DNA from: Streptomyces sp. NRRL S-340
GTDB lineage: Bacteria; Actinomycetota; Actinomycetes; Streptomycetales; Streptomycetaceae
Reading direction: 5' to 3'
Assembly: GCF_000720185.1 (NCBI RefSeq)
Contig: NZ_JOIY01000075.1
Coordinates: 1-16,678, forward strand
Length of the DNA stretch: 16,678 nt
A model generated the notes under the pieces. The model was not told the DNA's origin and did no database searches. It worked only from the letters and a program-made list of their open reading frames with translations. How positions within the stretch are numbered: position 1 is the stretch's first letter; the number at the start of each line of letters is the position of its first letter. Position numbers and translations under genes: made by a program. This document shows positions 1 through 5,827 of this stretch, piece by piece.

Positions 1-217
1 CCGCAATTCCAAATTCCGGCTCCGCCGAAATTACCGGGGCAACTCCGTTGCCCCGGGCCCGAATTCGCTCCGCGATTCGGGCCAGAACGGGATTCGCTCC
101 GCGAATCCCTCGGGCTGGCTGCATAGGGGTGAGGCAGTTTTCTGTCCCCTTCTTGCATTCCTGATGGGACGTCAGTAACAGCACGCTCCGGCCTGTTATC
201 GCTCCCCCGGATCCGGG
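1..217. other. Telomere-like terminal hairpin array (probable left end of a linear replicon)
   Basis: Tandem palindromes are packed from the first bases. Hairpin 1 (12-32) has 9-bp arms with one mismatch, hairpin 2 (34-56) has perfect 10-bp arms, hairpin 3 (56-83) has 12-bp arms with one bulged T, and hairpin 4 (89-109) has perfect 9-bp arms. All four close on the triplet TCC on this strand, so the opposite strand has GGA loops. A weaker hairpin at 176-198 also contains a CTCC core, and 206-217 holds a 12-bp GGATCC-centred palindrome. Streptomyces telomeres are known to carry 3-prime overhangs folded into hairpins with GNA-type triloops (classically GCA). For a left end, the bottom strand is the 3-prime overhang, so GGA loops fall on the expected strand. 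The first bases do not match the archetypal telomere, so this would be a variant type. That the window starts at a physical end is inferred. Confidence 0.7.
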
Positions 218-221
218 CTCG

Positions 222-227
222 CTAGAA
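222..227 (+). promoter_or_regulatory. Possible -10 element
   Basis: TAGAAT fits the actinomycete TANNNT -10 consensus. It lies just inside the telomere hairpins and upstream of the short ORF at 288. No convincing -35 hexamer stands at the usual spacing, so this is a weak call. Confidence 0.2.
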
Positions 228-287
228 TAGGGCCTCACTTTAAGGATCGTGAAGGATGTAGCACAAGGGCTAAGGAAGCAAAAAACT

Positions 288-347
288 ATGGAACTTCCAA
301 GAGATCGCCTCCCTCCTCCGTGGGCGCGAGGAGTCTCGGGGAGATAG
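288..347 (+). CDS. Possible 19-residue leader peptide
   Basis: An ATG at 288 opens a 19-codon frame ending in TAG at 345-347. The product starts MELPRDRLPP and is Pro/Arg rich. A purine-rich AAGGA lies about 10 bases upstream, which is somewhat far. It is the only plausible translated frame I see in 218-530. It could be a leader peptide for the gene cluster starting at 531, or chance. The sequence contains no recognised domain, and I see no attenuator hairpin tied to it. The rest of 348-530 holds no gene or clear structure. Confidence 0.2.
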   Translation: MELPRDRLPPPWARGVSGR

Positions 348-530
348 AGGTCGGCTCGTTCCATCAGGCCAGACCAGCCCAGTTCAGCCTCCAGGACCGT
401 AGGAGAGGGAGCGCCGCTCAGGTGAACCCTGGCGGCCCGCCTGGGTGCTGAGGCCCCCCGATCAATGCCAGGTGGTCTGGCTTTTGTTCTGCCGAACAGT
501 GCGTCAACTCCAGCTTAGGGCTTTCCTTTG

Positions 531-731
531 ATGCTGCATCAATGGCCTTGCTTTTATGCCACAATAACGTCCATGTCGAAGAAGGACGTGTGGGTTCGGA
601 TCGATGGCAAGACCTTCACTGCCGGCACTATCAAGCAGATAGACGACAGCGAACCCCGCCACCTCCAAGTCAAGGTGACTGGCGAACGGGAGTCTTTGAG
701 AATTCGCGGTCGTGTTCCCATCCCGGGATGA
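531..731 (+). CDS. Small hypothetical protein next to the telomere
   Basis: The frame runs from ATG 531 to TGA 729-731 (66 aa). An internal ATG at 573 would give a more natural 52-residue protein beginning MSKKDVWVRIDGKTF. Neither start has a strong ribosome binding site. The region from 573 alternates hydrophobic and polar residues, suggesting a small beta-rich fold. I see no signal peptide, membrane segment or recognised motif. The following frame starts 4 bases after this stop, so the two may be co-translated. Family and function are unknown. Codon bias is weaker than in the big genes at the right of the window, so the call is tentative. Confidence 0.4.
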   Translation: MLHQWPCFYATITSMSKKDVWVRIDGKTFTAGTIKQIDDSEPRHLQVKVTGERESLRIRGRVPIPG

Positions 732-735
732 TGGA

Positions 736-843
736 TTGAACGACGAGGAGCGGCGGCGTTACTCCGATTCCACACTGCCTGTGGTTGTCGCGCAGGGGCT
801 CCTCGACGCGATCGCGTCCTGTGCGGCGGACGGCGGGCACTAG
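736..843 (+). pseudogene. 5-prime fragment of a small gene ended by an in-frame TAG
   Basis: A TTG at 736 opens a frame beginning MNDEERRRYSDSTLPVVVAQ and ending at TAG 841-843 (35 aa). A GGGATGATGGA purine stretch precedes it. The next ORF (844-1191) is in exactly the same frame, separated only by this TAG, and coding character continues across it. The simplest reading is one gene (736-1191) interrupted by a nonsense codon. Alternatively it is a genuine tiny protein followed by a separately initiated gene, since 889 has a good ribosome binding site. Function is unknown. Confidence 0.35.
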
Positions 844-888
844 TTGCTCAGTTTCGCCAACAACTCCACTTGTACGGAGGCGAGTTGG

Positions 889-1191
889 GTGCGCAGCGGG
901 TTGGGCAAGGGTGGGCTGCCGCCGCAGCGGCGTGTGCATGTGGGGTCTTCGGTCACTGCGAGCGCGGAGGAGTCGGCCTCTGCGTCCGGGGGCGAGGGCG
1001 GATCGGATGTGATGCCGGCGGGTGAGCGTGCGCTGCTTGCTCTCGGGTACCGGCGGGACAGTCATCGTCAGTGGCATCTGGATGAGCGGGAGCGGGAGCG
1101 AATGCTTGCCCGGGTGCCTGAGCACTGGCGCGTGCCCGGTAGGCCGTCCGCGGAGCCTGGTGCGGCGGCCTGTGGCGGAGAGGTGGCCTAG
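889..1191 (+). CDS. Hypothetical protein
   Basis: The open frame runs from 844 to TAG 1189-1191. I place the start at GTG 889 because GGAGG (876-880) sits 8 bases upstream of it. That gives 100 aa. The middle is a Ser/Ala/Gly-rich linker. The second half (from about MPAGERALLALGYRRD) is a charged helical segment containing a run of alternating Asp/Glu and Arg. No known domain is recognised. Its stop codon overlaps the GTG of the next small gene by one base (TAGTG), which indicates translational coupling. The frame is also continuous upstream with 736-843 apart from the TAG at 841, so the protein may originally have been longer. Confidence 0.45.
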   Translation: MRSGLGKGGLPPQRRVHVGSSVTASAEESASASGGEGGSDVMPAGERALLALGYRRDSHRQWHLDERERERMLARVPEHWRVPGRPSAEPGAAACGGEVA

Positions 1192-1340
1192 TGAGCGATG
1201 AGCAGCGTTGTGGGGCCAAGCACGGAGGCCTCGGGCGGATCTGCGTACTCCGGGAGGGCCATGTGGGACTGCATCGTGGTCACAGTCCTGCTGGCGTCTT
1301 CGCGTGCTGGGAGGGTGACGCTGACGCTTGCGACGGTTGA
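1191..1340 (+). CDS. Small Cys/His-rich protein (possible zinc-binding)
   Basis: A 49-residue frame starts at GTG 1191, overlapping the previous TAG by one base, and ends at TGA 1338-1340. It begins MSDEQRCGAKHGG. It then has a spaced Cys/His pattern: a Cys, then RICVLREGHVGLHRGH, then a Trp and two further Cys near the end. The C-L-x-x-GH-x-G-x-H motif recurs in small actinobacterial and phage proteins and could bind zinc; that is family memory and no search was run. The overlapping start and the conserved motif are the reasons for calling it. The role is unknown. It is convergent with the minus-strand gene at 1378, with only 37 bases between the two stops. Confidence 0.5.
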   Translation: MSDEQRCGAKHGGLGRICVLREGHVGLHRGHSPAGVFACWEGDADACDG

Positions 1341-1377
1341 GTACTGACGGGATGCCAGTGTGCAGTTGGGCGGGTGG

Positions 1378-1878
1378 TCAGTGCGGTGAGGCGAGCTTGC
1401 TGAAGACCCAGCGGAGGACTTCCTGGTCGACGCGGGGGCGGCCGGTGCGATCCAGGGCAGTGTGGGTGAGGGCGGTCAGACGGGCCCAGTTGCGGAAGTT
1501 ACCGTGCGCGGCGCGGCTGACGGCGTAGGTGATGTCGTCGGGGTCGGCGTCGGCCCAGATCGGGTGATAGAGCGGGATCAGAGGGCGGCGCGGCGAGCAG
1601 TAGCGGCTGTCCGACCGCTTCCGGGTACCCATCGGTGTGTCGCTGGCGTACCAGGTGGCTGCACACTCCGGGCAGCGGAACCGGGGCCAGGGGTGCGGGC
1701 GCCCCTCCAACAGAGCCTGATACGCCTCGCCCGCGGCGTCGATGGCAGCCCAGCGGGCCCGCCGCACCCTCCACGCCCGGGTACGGCACCCGGCGCCGCA
1801 GTACAGCCGCGAGCGCCGGCTCCCCTTCGAAAGCTCAGCACCGCACAGGGCACACCGCCGCACCGCCTGCCTTGCCAT
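1378..1878 (-). CDS. Double zinc-ribbon hypothetical protein
   Basis: This is a 166-residue protein starting MARQAVRRCALCGAEL at ATG 1878. Upstream in-frame starts up to 1941 exist but give a Pro/Arg-rich extension without coding look. A first zinc ribbon has CALCG near residue 9 followed by YCGAGC about 17 residues on. A second metal-site-like part is CPECAATW near residue 70 followed by YCSPR, where the last Cys expected after SPR is absent. Many Arg residues follow the first ribbon, which suits nucleic-acid binding. The C-terminal half is helical and Trp-rich with no recognised domain. A G-rich stretch precedes ATG 1878 but the spacing is poor. Hairpin 1957-2010 separates it from the next upstream gene on this strand. 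Function is unknown; plasmid or element cargo is likely. Confidence 0.6.
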   Translation of the reverse strand: MARQAVRRCALCGAELSKGSRRSRLYCGAGCRTRAWRVRRARWAAIDAAGEAYQALLEGRPHPWPRFRCPECAATWYASDTPMGTRKRSDSRYCSPRRPLIPLYHPIWADADPDDITYAVSRAAHGNFRNWARLTALTHTALDRTGRPRVDQEVLRWVFSKLASPH

Positions 1879-1956
1879 ACCCCCAGGATCCCCCGCCAGG
1901 CGGCGCCCGGCAGGCTCGCCACGAGGCATCCGTGGCACCACCGGTAGGCAGGCAGC

Positions 1957-2010
1957 CGAAGAGGGGCGGTCCCGGTCACCACCTGGTGGCCAGGGCCGCC
2001 CCTCTTCCGG
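1957..2010 (-). terminator. Long GC-rich hairpin, copy 1 of 3
   Basis: Near-perfect inverted repeat with arms CCGAAGAGGGGCGG and CCGCCCCTCTTCCGG around an inner GGTCACC/GGTGGCC stem. It lies 12 bases past the stop of the minus-strand gene at 2023 and before the start of the gene ending at 1378, so it probably terminates the former. It shares arms and core with the hairpins at 2683-2728 and 3595-3649. Confidence 0.6.
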
Positions 2011-2022
2011 TGAGCCGGTGGT

Positions 2023-2555
2023 CTACGGGCGCGGGTGGTCCCGGACGGTCTCCTGCGCCTGGGTCACAACCTTGGCGAGTAGGTCATCGGTTTCCGCCGG
2101 AGTGCACTGGCGCTCCTGGAACACGACCAGGCCCGTGGTGCTGTCCGCTGCCACCGCCATGGTCACGCGCGGGTCAGCGGCGCCCGGGCGGCTCAGGGCG
2201 TGGCGGCCCTGGTGGAGGACGGCGAGGCGGTCGGGGCCGGCTTCCATCCAGGGTGTCTCGAACGGGTCGCCGCCGTGCAGCTCGGGTGGGCTGGCGAACC
2301 ATCCGGCCAAGGGGGCGTCCGGAGCGGTGTGGTCGATGAGGCGCAGCGCCCTGCCGTCGGCTCCGTCCTCGCCGTCCTGGACCTCGTGGGTCACGGTCGG
2401 TCGCTTCGTAGGTGACCACCAGACGGTCACCGGCCCGGTCCGGGTACCACGGCGCGGAGTCAGGGCGCCGTGCCCGCTGAGCAGTGTGTCCACCTCCCTG
2501 CCAGGTCCCGGCGTCGCTTGGCGGCCTCGGCCCTGCTGCGCGGCGATTCCAGCAT
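2023..2555 (-). pseudogene. Plasmid-type hypothetical protein, frame-broken near its N-terminus
   Basis: ATG 2555 has a strong ribosome binding site (GGGAGGG, 5 bases upstream) and starts MLESPRSRAEAAKRRRDLAG, a basic helix. This frame stops after 31 codons at 2460. The following coding sequence continues in the -1 frame from GTG 2493 (VDTLLSGHGALTP) to the stop at 2023. It contains VTVWWSP, APLAGWFASPP and a late helix LLAKVVTQAQETVRDH. One extra G in the GGG run around 2500 would join both parts into about 177 aa (LAG then EVDTLLSG). Alternatives are two overlapping, coupled genes, as GTG 2493 is a possible start, or programmed slippage, but no canonical slippery heptamer is present. No catalytic motif is recognised. 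It probably belongs to a plasmid or integrative-element gene set together with the KilB-like and Xis-like genes. Confidence 0.5.
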
Positions 2556-2620
2556 GGAACCCTCCCCTCTGGTGTGCCGGGCCCTGCCGGTCCGGCGAGA
2601 ACGGCACGAACCCTGACAGA

Positions 2621-2646
2621 TCATTACGAGATATGCTAATATGCTC
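2621..2646. promoter_or_regulatory. AT-rich divergent promoter/operator region with tandem ATATGCT repeats
   Basis: In a GC-rich setting, 2621-2646 is AT-rich and contains ATATGCTA (2631-2638) directly followed by ATATGCTC (2639-2646). It lies between the minus-strand gene starting at 2555 and the plus-strand gene starting at 2799. It could serve as the shared promoter or as a repressor site. No exact -35/-10 pair is assigned. Confidence 0.35.
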
Positions 2647-2682
2647 TGTTCTGGGCGGGTTTGGGGTGCAGGTCGCGGACAC

Positions 2683-2728
2683 GCCGAAGGAGCGGCCCGT
2701 GTCACCGTGGTGACCGGGCCGTCCCTTT
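2683..2728. repeat. Long GC-rich hairpin, copy 2 of 3 (in a divergent intergenic region)
   Basis: Arms AAGGAGCGGCCC and GGGCCGTCCCTT (two mismatches) enclose a perfect inner stem GTCACC-GT-GGTGAC. It closely resembles the terminator-like hairpins at 1957-2010 and 3595-3649. Unlike them it stands between divergent genes, in the likely leader of the gene at 2799. It could be an attenuator, an unmapped RNA end or a mobile palindrome. Confidence 0.5.
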
Positions 2729-2744
2729 CTCGCGGCTCTCTCAA

Positions 2745-2759
2745 GACAGACGATCTGTC
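2745..2759. promoter_or_regulatory. Short operator-like inverted repeat
   Basis: GACAGA-CGA-TCTGTC is a perfect 6-bp inverted repeat 39 bases before the ATG at 2799. It may be a protein binding site in the leader of that gene. No family can be assigned. Confidence 0.25.
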
Positions 2760-2798
2760 AGCGCTGTGCCAAAGGTTGGGTTGGGGCACACTCGGGTC

Positions 2799-3512
2799 AT
2801 GACCCATGATGAGGCAGTGGACCGCCTGTGGCGTGAACGTGAGGCCATCATCCAGGAGGGGCACAAGAGGGCGCGGGACGCCCTTGATTCGTGGCCTGAC
2901 GACGGGAGCCACGAGGCGATGAGTGGCCGGATCCACGCCAGCAGGGAGCTGGACACCGTCCGCTACAAGGCGATGACGGGCGAGCAGCTACCGTCAGACC
3001 TCGACGGGGCCGCTGCCAGGATCATGGGGGAGCGGCGTGCGGAGATCGTACGTGAGTACCTGGAGATGCTGAGAGTCCGTCTCGTCGGCTACCCCGTTCC
3101 CTCCCGTGTGCCGCCCCCGGGGTGGCGCCCCGTGGTCTCAGTGGACAGGGACGACGTAGACGAGGAATGGGACGAGGAAGAAGAGGACGGTCGCTACCGG
3201 CCTGCTGCCCGCGAGGCATGGGACGACGATGACTACCTCATTGAGAGTGCCGACGATGCACTGAAGCGTCAGTCGCAAGGCGAGATCATCAATGAGATCC
3301 TCGCGGGCGGAGCCGTGGCCGCCTCGTTCACCGCTGGTGCTGCTGTGGTCAAGGCCAAGCTGGAAGCCACAACCCAGCGTGAGAAGAACAAACTGGATGC
3401 TGAGACGGAGCGGCTCAGGATCGCATCCAACGAGCGGATCGCAGGCTTGCAGGCCATGACCCGCCAGCAACTCCCCGCCGCTGAGGCCGAGAGCGACGAA
3501 CCCGAGGCATGA
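2799..3512 (+). CDS. Hypothetical protein with acidic linker, hydrophobic segment and coiled coil
   Basis: The protein is 237 aa, starting MTHDEAVDRLWRERE at ATG 2799. That start begins the well-behaved coding stretch, although the ribosome binding site is weak. Residues 1-100 are helical and charged. Around 120-150 lies a strongly acidic stretch (DDVDEEWDEEEEDG). Residues about 172-190 (EILAGGAVAASFTAGAAVV) are small and hydrophobic and could be a short membrane-associated helix. The last 45 residues are a charged coiled coil. There is no signal peptide. The layout would suit a scaffold or membrane-linked accessory protein, but nothing is recognised. Its terminator is the perfect hairpin at 3595-3649, shared with the convergent gene ending at 3660. 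Confidence 0.6.
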   Translation: MTHDEAVDRLWREREAIIQEGHKRARDALDSWPDDGSHEAMSGRIHASRELDTVRYKAMTGEQLPSDLDGAAARIMGERRAEIVREYLEMLRVRLVGYPVPSRVPPPGWRPVVSVDRDDVDEEWDEEEEDGRYRPAAREAWDDDDYLIESADDALKRQSQGEIINEILAGGAVAASFTAGAAVVKAKLEATTQREKNKLDAETERLRIASNERIAGLQAMTRQQLPAAEAESDEPEA

Positions 3513-3594
3513 CAAGACCCACTCTCAGCTTCACCCAACGCTCCCTGGCCGACGATTTCTGATCGGTAGTCAGCCTCGTGTCTTAAGTGGCTGG

Positions 3595-3649
3595 CATGCC
3601 GAAGGGGCGGCCCGGGTCACCGTGGTGGCCGGGCCGCCCCTTCGGCATG
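3595..3649. terminator. Bidirectional terminator hairpin, copy 3 of 3
   Basis: Perfect 21-bp inverted repeat (3595-3615 with 3629-3649) around a loop that itself contains TCACC/GGTGG. It lies exactly between the convergent genes ending at 3512 (+) and 3660 (-), so it can terminate both. It is the most perfect member of the three-copy family. Confidence 0.75.
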
Positions 3650-3659
3650 GCGCTGCGGG

Positions 3660-4108
3660 TCAGACGCCGAGGAGGCGCCCGGCTTGTGCGATCAGGTGCT
3701 CATCGGCAGCCAGGGAGGCCTCCCGGGCTGTGGTCAGGGTTTCAGTGCTGTCGGCGTCGCGCAGGGCGTAGGAGGCGCGTGCAGCCGCGTCCGCGGCGGG
3801 GCGGGAGGGCGGTGAGGCCAGGACCGCGAGACGGACGGCCGGGGCGGCGATGGCGGCGCGGTGGTGCGGCTGTGACGGCGCGCCTCGGTCCAGTCCTCCC
3901 CCGTCAGGCGCAGGGTTTCCCGGTGCCGCATGGCGGCGCGGTGGGCGGCGACGGCGGCCACCAGGGCGGCCACGGCGTCCACCGCGTCCCGGCGGCGGCC
4001 GGCGGTCTCGGAGTCGCGTAACGCGGCGCGGGCCTGCCTGCCGGACAGCAGCCCGGACAGCAGCGCATCGGCGAGCGTTCCGGCGATGGAGATGACGGTA
4101 GCGATCAC
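3660..4108 (-). pseudogene. KilB-like plasmid protein, frame-broken
   Basis: GTG 4108 has GGAG 8 bases upstream and starts MIATVISIAGTLADALLSG, a hydrophobic N-terminal helix that probably anchors the protein in the membrane. A helical middle follows, with AVAAHRAAMRHRETLRLTGE near residues 53-72. Near 3860-3885 coding passes to the -1 frame, which continues HHRAAIAAPAVRLAVLA, then ASYALRDADSTETL, to the stop at 3660. One missing base would restore about 148 aa. Helix, AHRxAM-xRxxLRLxG, then TYALRD-type motifs match proteins labelled KilB in Streptomyces plasmids and integrative elements (recalled, not searched). In pIJ101, kilB is linked to intramycelial plasmid spread. The Xis-like gene lies 174 bases upstream; the stretch between them contains only a short frame without a start codon. 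Confidence 0.5.
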
Positions 4109-4282
4109 GACGGATTCTCCGGAGGTGTCGGGTGTCAGTCGGATGAGAGAGCGCCGGCGCTAGTCCAGGGGCTCGTGCGGGTCGTCCAAGCCGGCCCGGA
4201 TCCGAGTTGACGGGCACCACACCGCGCCCAGCTCTGCCGTCTCGGCGGGGCCGATGCCCCTGGCGCGCTTGGCCCGGTGTGG

Positions 4283-4579
4283 TCAGTCGTCCGTGAGGAC
4301 GTACCAGCGTCCGGCGTGCTGGACGGCGGGGAGCCTGCCGCTCCTGCACCACGCCCAGACGGTGCTCTCTGCCATCTCCTTCGCCGCTGCGTACTGCGCG
4401 GGGGTGAGCCCGACCGGCGGGCATGTGTGCCTGCCGGCGGAAGGTGGTCGAGGTACCGCTCGACGGGACCGGGGCCGCGACTGGCCGCGGTCATGGACAA
4501 CACGGCACGCCGCGCGCCTCGCTTCGTGCGGCGCCCCCGCGCCAAGCATCGGCAGCGGGGCACTGGTTCGGGTGGTCAC
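4283..4579 (-). CDS. Excisionase-like helix-turn-helix protein
   Basis: The C-terminal half reads LTPAQYAAAKEMAESTVWAW, then CRSGRLPAVQ and RWYVLTDD. This is the MerR/Xis-type winged-helix pattern (recognition helix followed by a G-R-L-P turn and an R-W-hydrophobic strand) found in small excisionases of actinomycete integrative elements. GTG 4579 has a good ribosome binding site (GAGAGGGA) and lies 11 bases after the stop of the upstream gene, so I start there (98 aa). The middle, about residues 27-52, is Arg/Pro-rich with poor third-position GC. An alternative frame there (ATG 4494, MTAASRGPGPVERYLDHLPP) codes better and would join the HTH part by a -1 shift near 4420-4430, so the N-terminus may be frame-broken. 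After the TGA the same frame stays open to 4160 with no obvious start. Confidence 0.5.
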   Translation of the reverse strand: MTTRTSAPLPMLGAGAPHEARRAACRVVHDRGQSRPRSRRAVPRPPSAGRHTCPPVGLTPAQYAAAKEMAESTVWAWCRSGRLPAVQHAGRWYVLTDD

Positions 4580-4590
4580 GGCTGTCCCTC

Positions 4591-4966
4591 TCAGACTCCG
4601 AGTACGGTGACATAGACCTCGCCCATGCCCGGGTAGCCGTCGGTGTTCGGGCTCAGCTTGAACTCACAGCTCACCGTCACGTCCTCGTCGCCGCGCGGGG
4701 GCTGTTCGGGTCACGAGTTGTACGGCGAGGACGCCCTGCGCGCCTTCGCCGCCGCCCAGCCGCCCACTGGTCCGCCGGCAATCGATCTCCATCCGAGACG
4801 CCGCCACCGGTCCCGTACTGAAGATCACGGTGACCTCGGCCACGCCACGGCGCCCGGTCAAGGAGCAGCCCGTAGGAGAGCCGGGGGGCTTGCCGCCCGT
4901 TCCCCTCTCCCTCCGCGGCGCAGAGCGGGGGTCGCGGCAACGGCGGGCAACGGCTCCAGTCGACAT
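4591..4966 (-). pseudogene. Unrecognised small protein with Cys residues, frame-broken
   Basis: From ATG 4966 a frame runs through a strongly coding stretch (GVAEVTVIFSTGPVAASRME). Near 4680 coding passes to another frame, reading DVTVSCEFKLSPNTDGYPGM then GEVYVTVLGV and stopping at TGA 4591-4593. The two beta-rich pieces with Cys look like one small extracellular-type or Ig-like protein. I see no clear signal peptide, so the true N-terminus may lie upstream in yet another frame. The stop lies 11 bases before the start of the Xis-like gene, which suggests an operon. Family is unknown, and boundaries before about 4870 are uncertain. Confidence 0.35.
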
Positions 4967-5051
4967 GGGCCGGTCCCGTTCTCACACGGCCATACCCGGC
5001 CGAAAGGTGAGACCCGTGCCGCAACGGTTACCGAGGACGACGCCGGTGCCG

Positions 5052-5471
5052 TCACGCCGGCACGCAGACTTCCTGGCCTTTCATCGTGTACTGCTCTATC
5101 ACCTCGATGAGCGGGTAGACACAGCCCGCGGCGAGATAGGTGGTCCACACTTCCGTGCCGGTGTCATCGCCCGGGAAGAGCGGGCCGTGGACGGTGCGGC
5201 TGTAGTTCGCGGCGCCGCCCGTCGTGTTCTGCCAGCCGAGCCGGACGTGGACTATGTCCCCCGCGTGCTTCCAGTAGCCGACCCCGATGCGGCCGGTCTG
5301 GCCCACCCCACCGGTGACGTCGATGCAGAGGTCACCGTTGCCCAGGTTGGTGCACCGCTGGACGTATGCCTGCGGTGCGCGGGGAGTGGCCGCCGTGGCC
5401 GCGGTCGCTGTGGTCAGCATGACGCCGGCGGCGGCACCTATGATGAGCCCGGTTCGGATGGATGCGCGCAC
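5052..5471 (-). CDS. Small secreted protein, unknown function
   Basis: This is a 139-residue protein from GTG 5471, chosen because AGAGGA sits 7 bases upstream. The N-terminus MRASIRTGLIIGAAAGVML followed by TTATAATAA is a typical Sec signal peptide, with likely cleavage after residue 27-28 (ATAA/TPRAP). The mature part has four Cys (QRCTN, DLCIDV, AGCVYP, QEVCVPA), probably forming two disulfides. It has a conserved-looking core WQNTTGGAANYS and a hydrophobic strand WTTYLAAGCVYPLIEVIEQY. It is a small beta-rich extracellular protein of a type common in Streptomyces. No catalytic signature is seen. Decayed genes lie upstream. A possible promoter lies around 5540-5580, where GGATACACG occurs in a slightly AT-richer stretch. 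Confidence 0.7.
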   Translation of the reverse strand: MRASIRTGLIIGAAAGVMLTTATAATAATPRAPQAYVQRCTNLGNGDLCIDVTGGVGQTGRIGVGYWKHAGDIVHVRLGWQNTTGGAANYSRTVHGPLFPGDDTGTEVWTTYLAAGCVYPLIEVIEQYTMKGQEVCVPA

Positions 5472-5674
5472 GGAGCGGTCCTCTTCTCTGGGATGCAAGG
5501 GCGGCTGCCGTGAACCACAGCCGGCGCCTTCAGCATTCAGGAGTCCCCCAGACTGGGACAGCGTGTATCCGGCCAACCGGGATAATGCCGCGATGAAGAG
5601 CCGTCGCCACAAAGACGAGACAAACCGACCGCGCCTGTGGAGCGTGACCAGGCTCCGTGAGGGAGCGAGACGAC

Positions 5675-5805
5675 GCTTCCCTTTCACTTCCGCGCGGTGT
5701 TCGGGGTACGTGTAGAGCGCGGTGTGCATGGTGCCCAGGCGACCGGACCCCGGCGGCTCCTGCCCGTGGCCGCGCGCGTCCAGTACGCCGACCGGACCAC
5801 AGGAC
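5675..5805 (-). pseudogene. Unrecognised gene fragment
   Basis: Within a longer open frame, the segment VLDARGHGQEPPGSGRLGTM followed by HTALYTYPEHRAEVKGK reads like real protein. It has balanced composition, aromatic residues and a charged tail, while flanking parts of the same frame do not. There is no start or natural stop next to it. It lies directly after the decayed Y-family polymerase fragment, so it may be the remnant of a small downstream gene. Family is unknown. Confidence 0.25.
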
Positions 5806-5827
5806 ACCCTGGCCGGCCGGCACGACA

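Noticed and set aside
2460..2936. 158-aa minus-strand frame extending upstream of ATG 2555
   Set aside because: The part upstream of 2555 crosses the divergent promoter and runs antisense to the gene at 2799; only the last 31 codons have a ribosome binding site and coding character.
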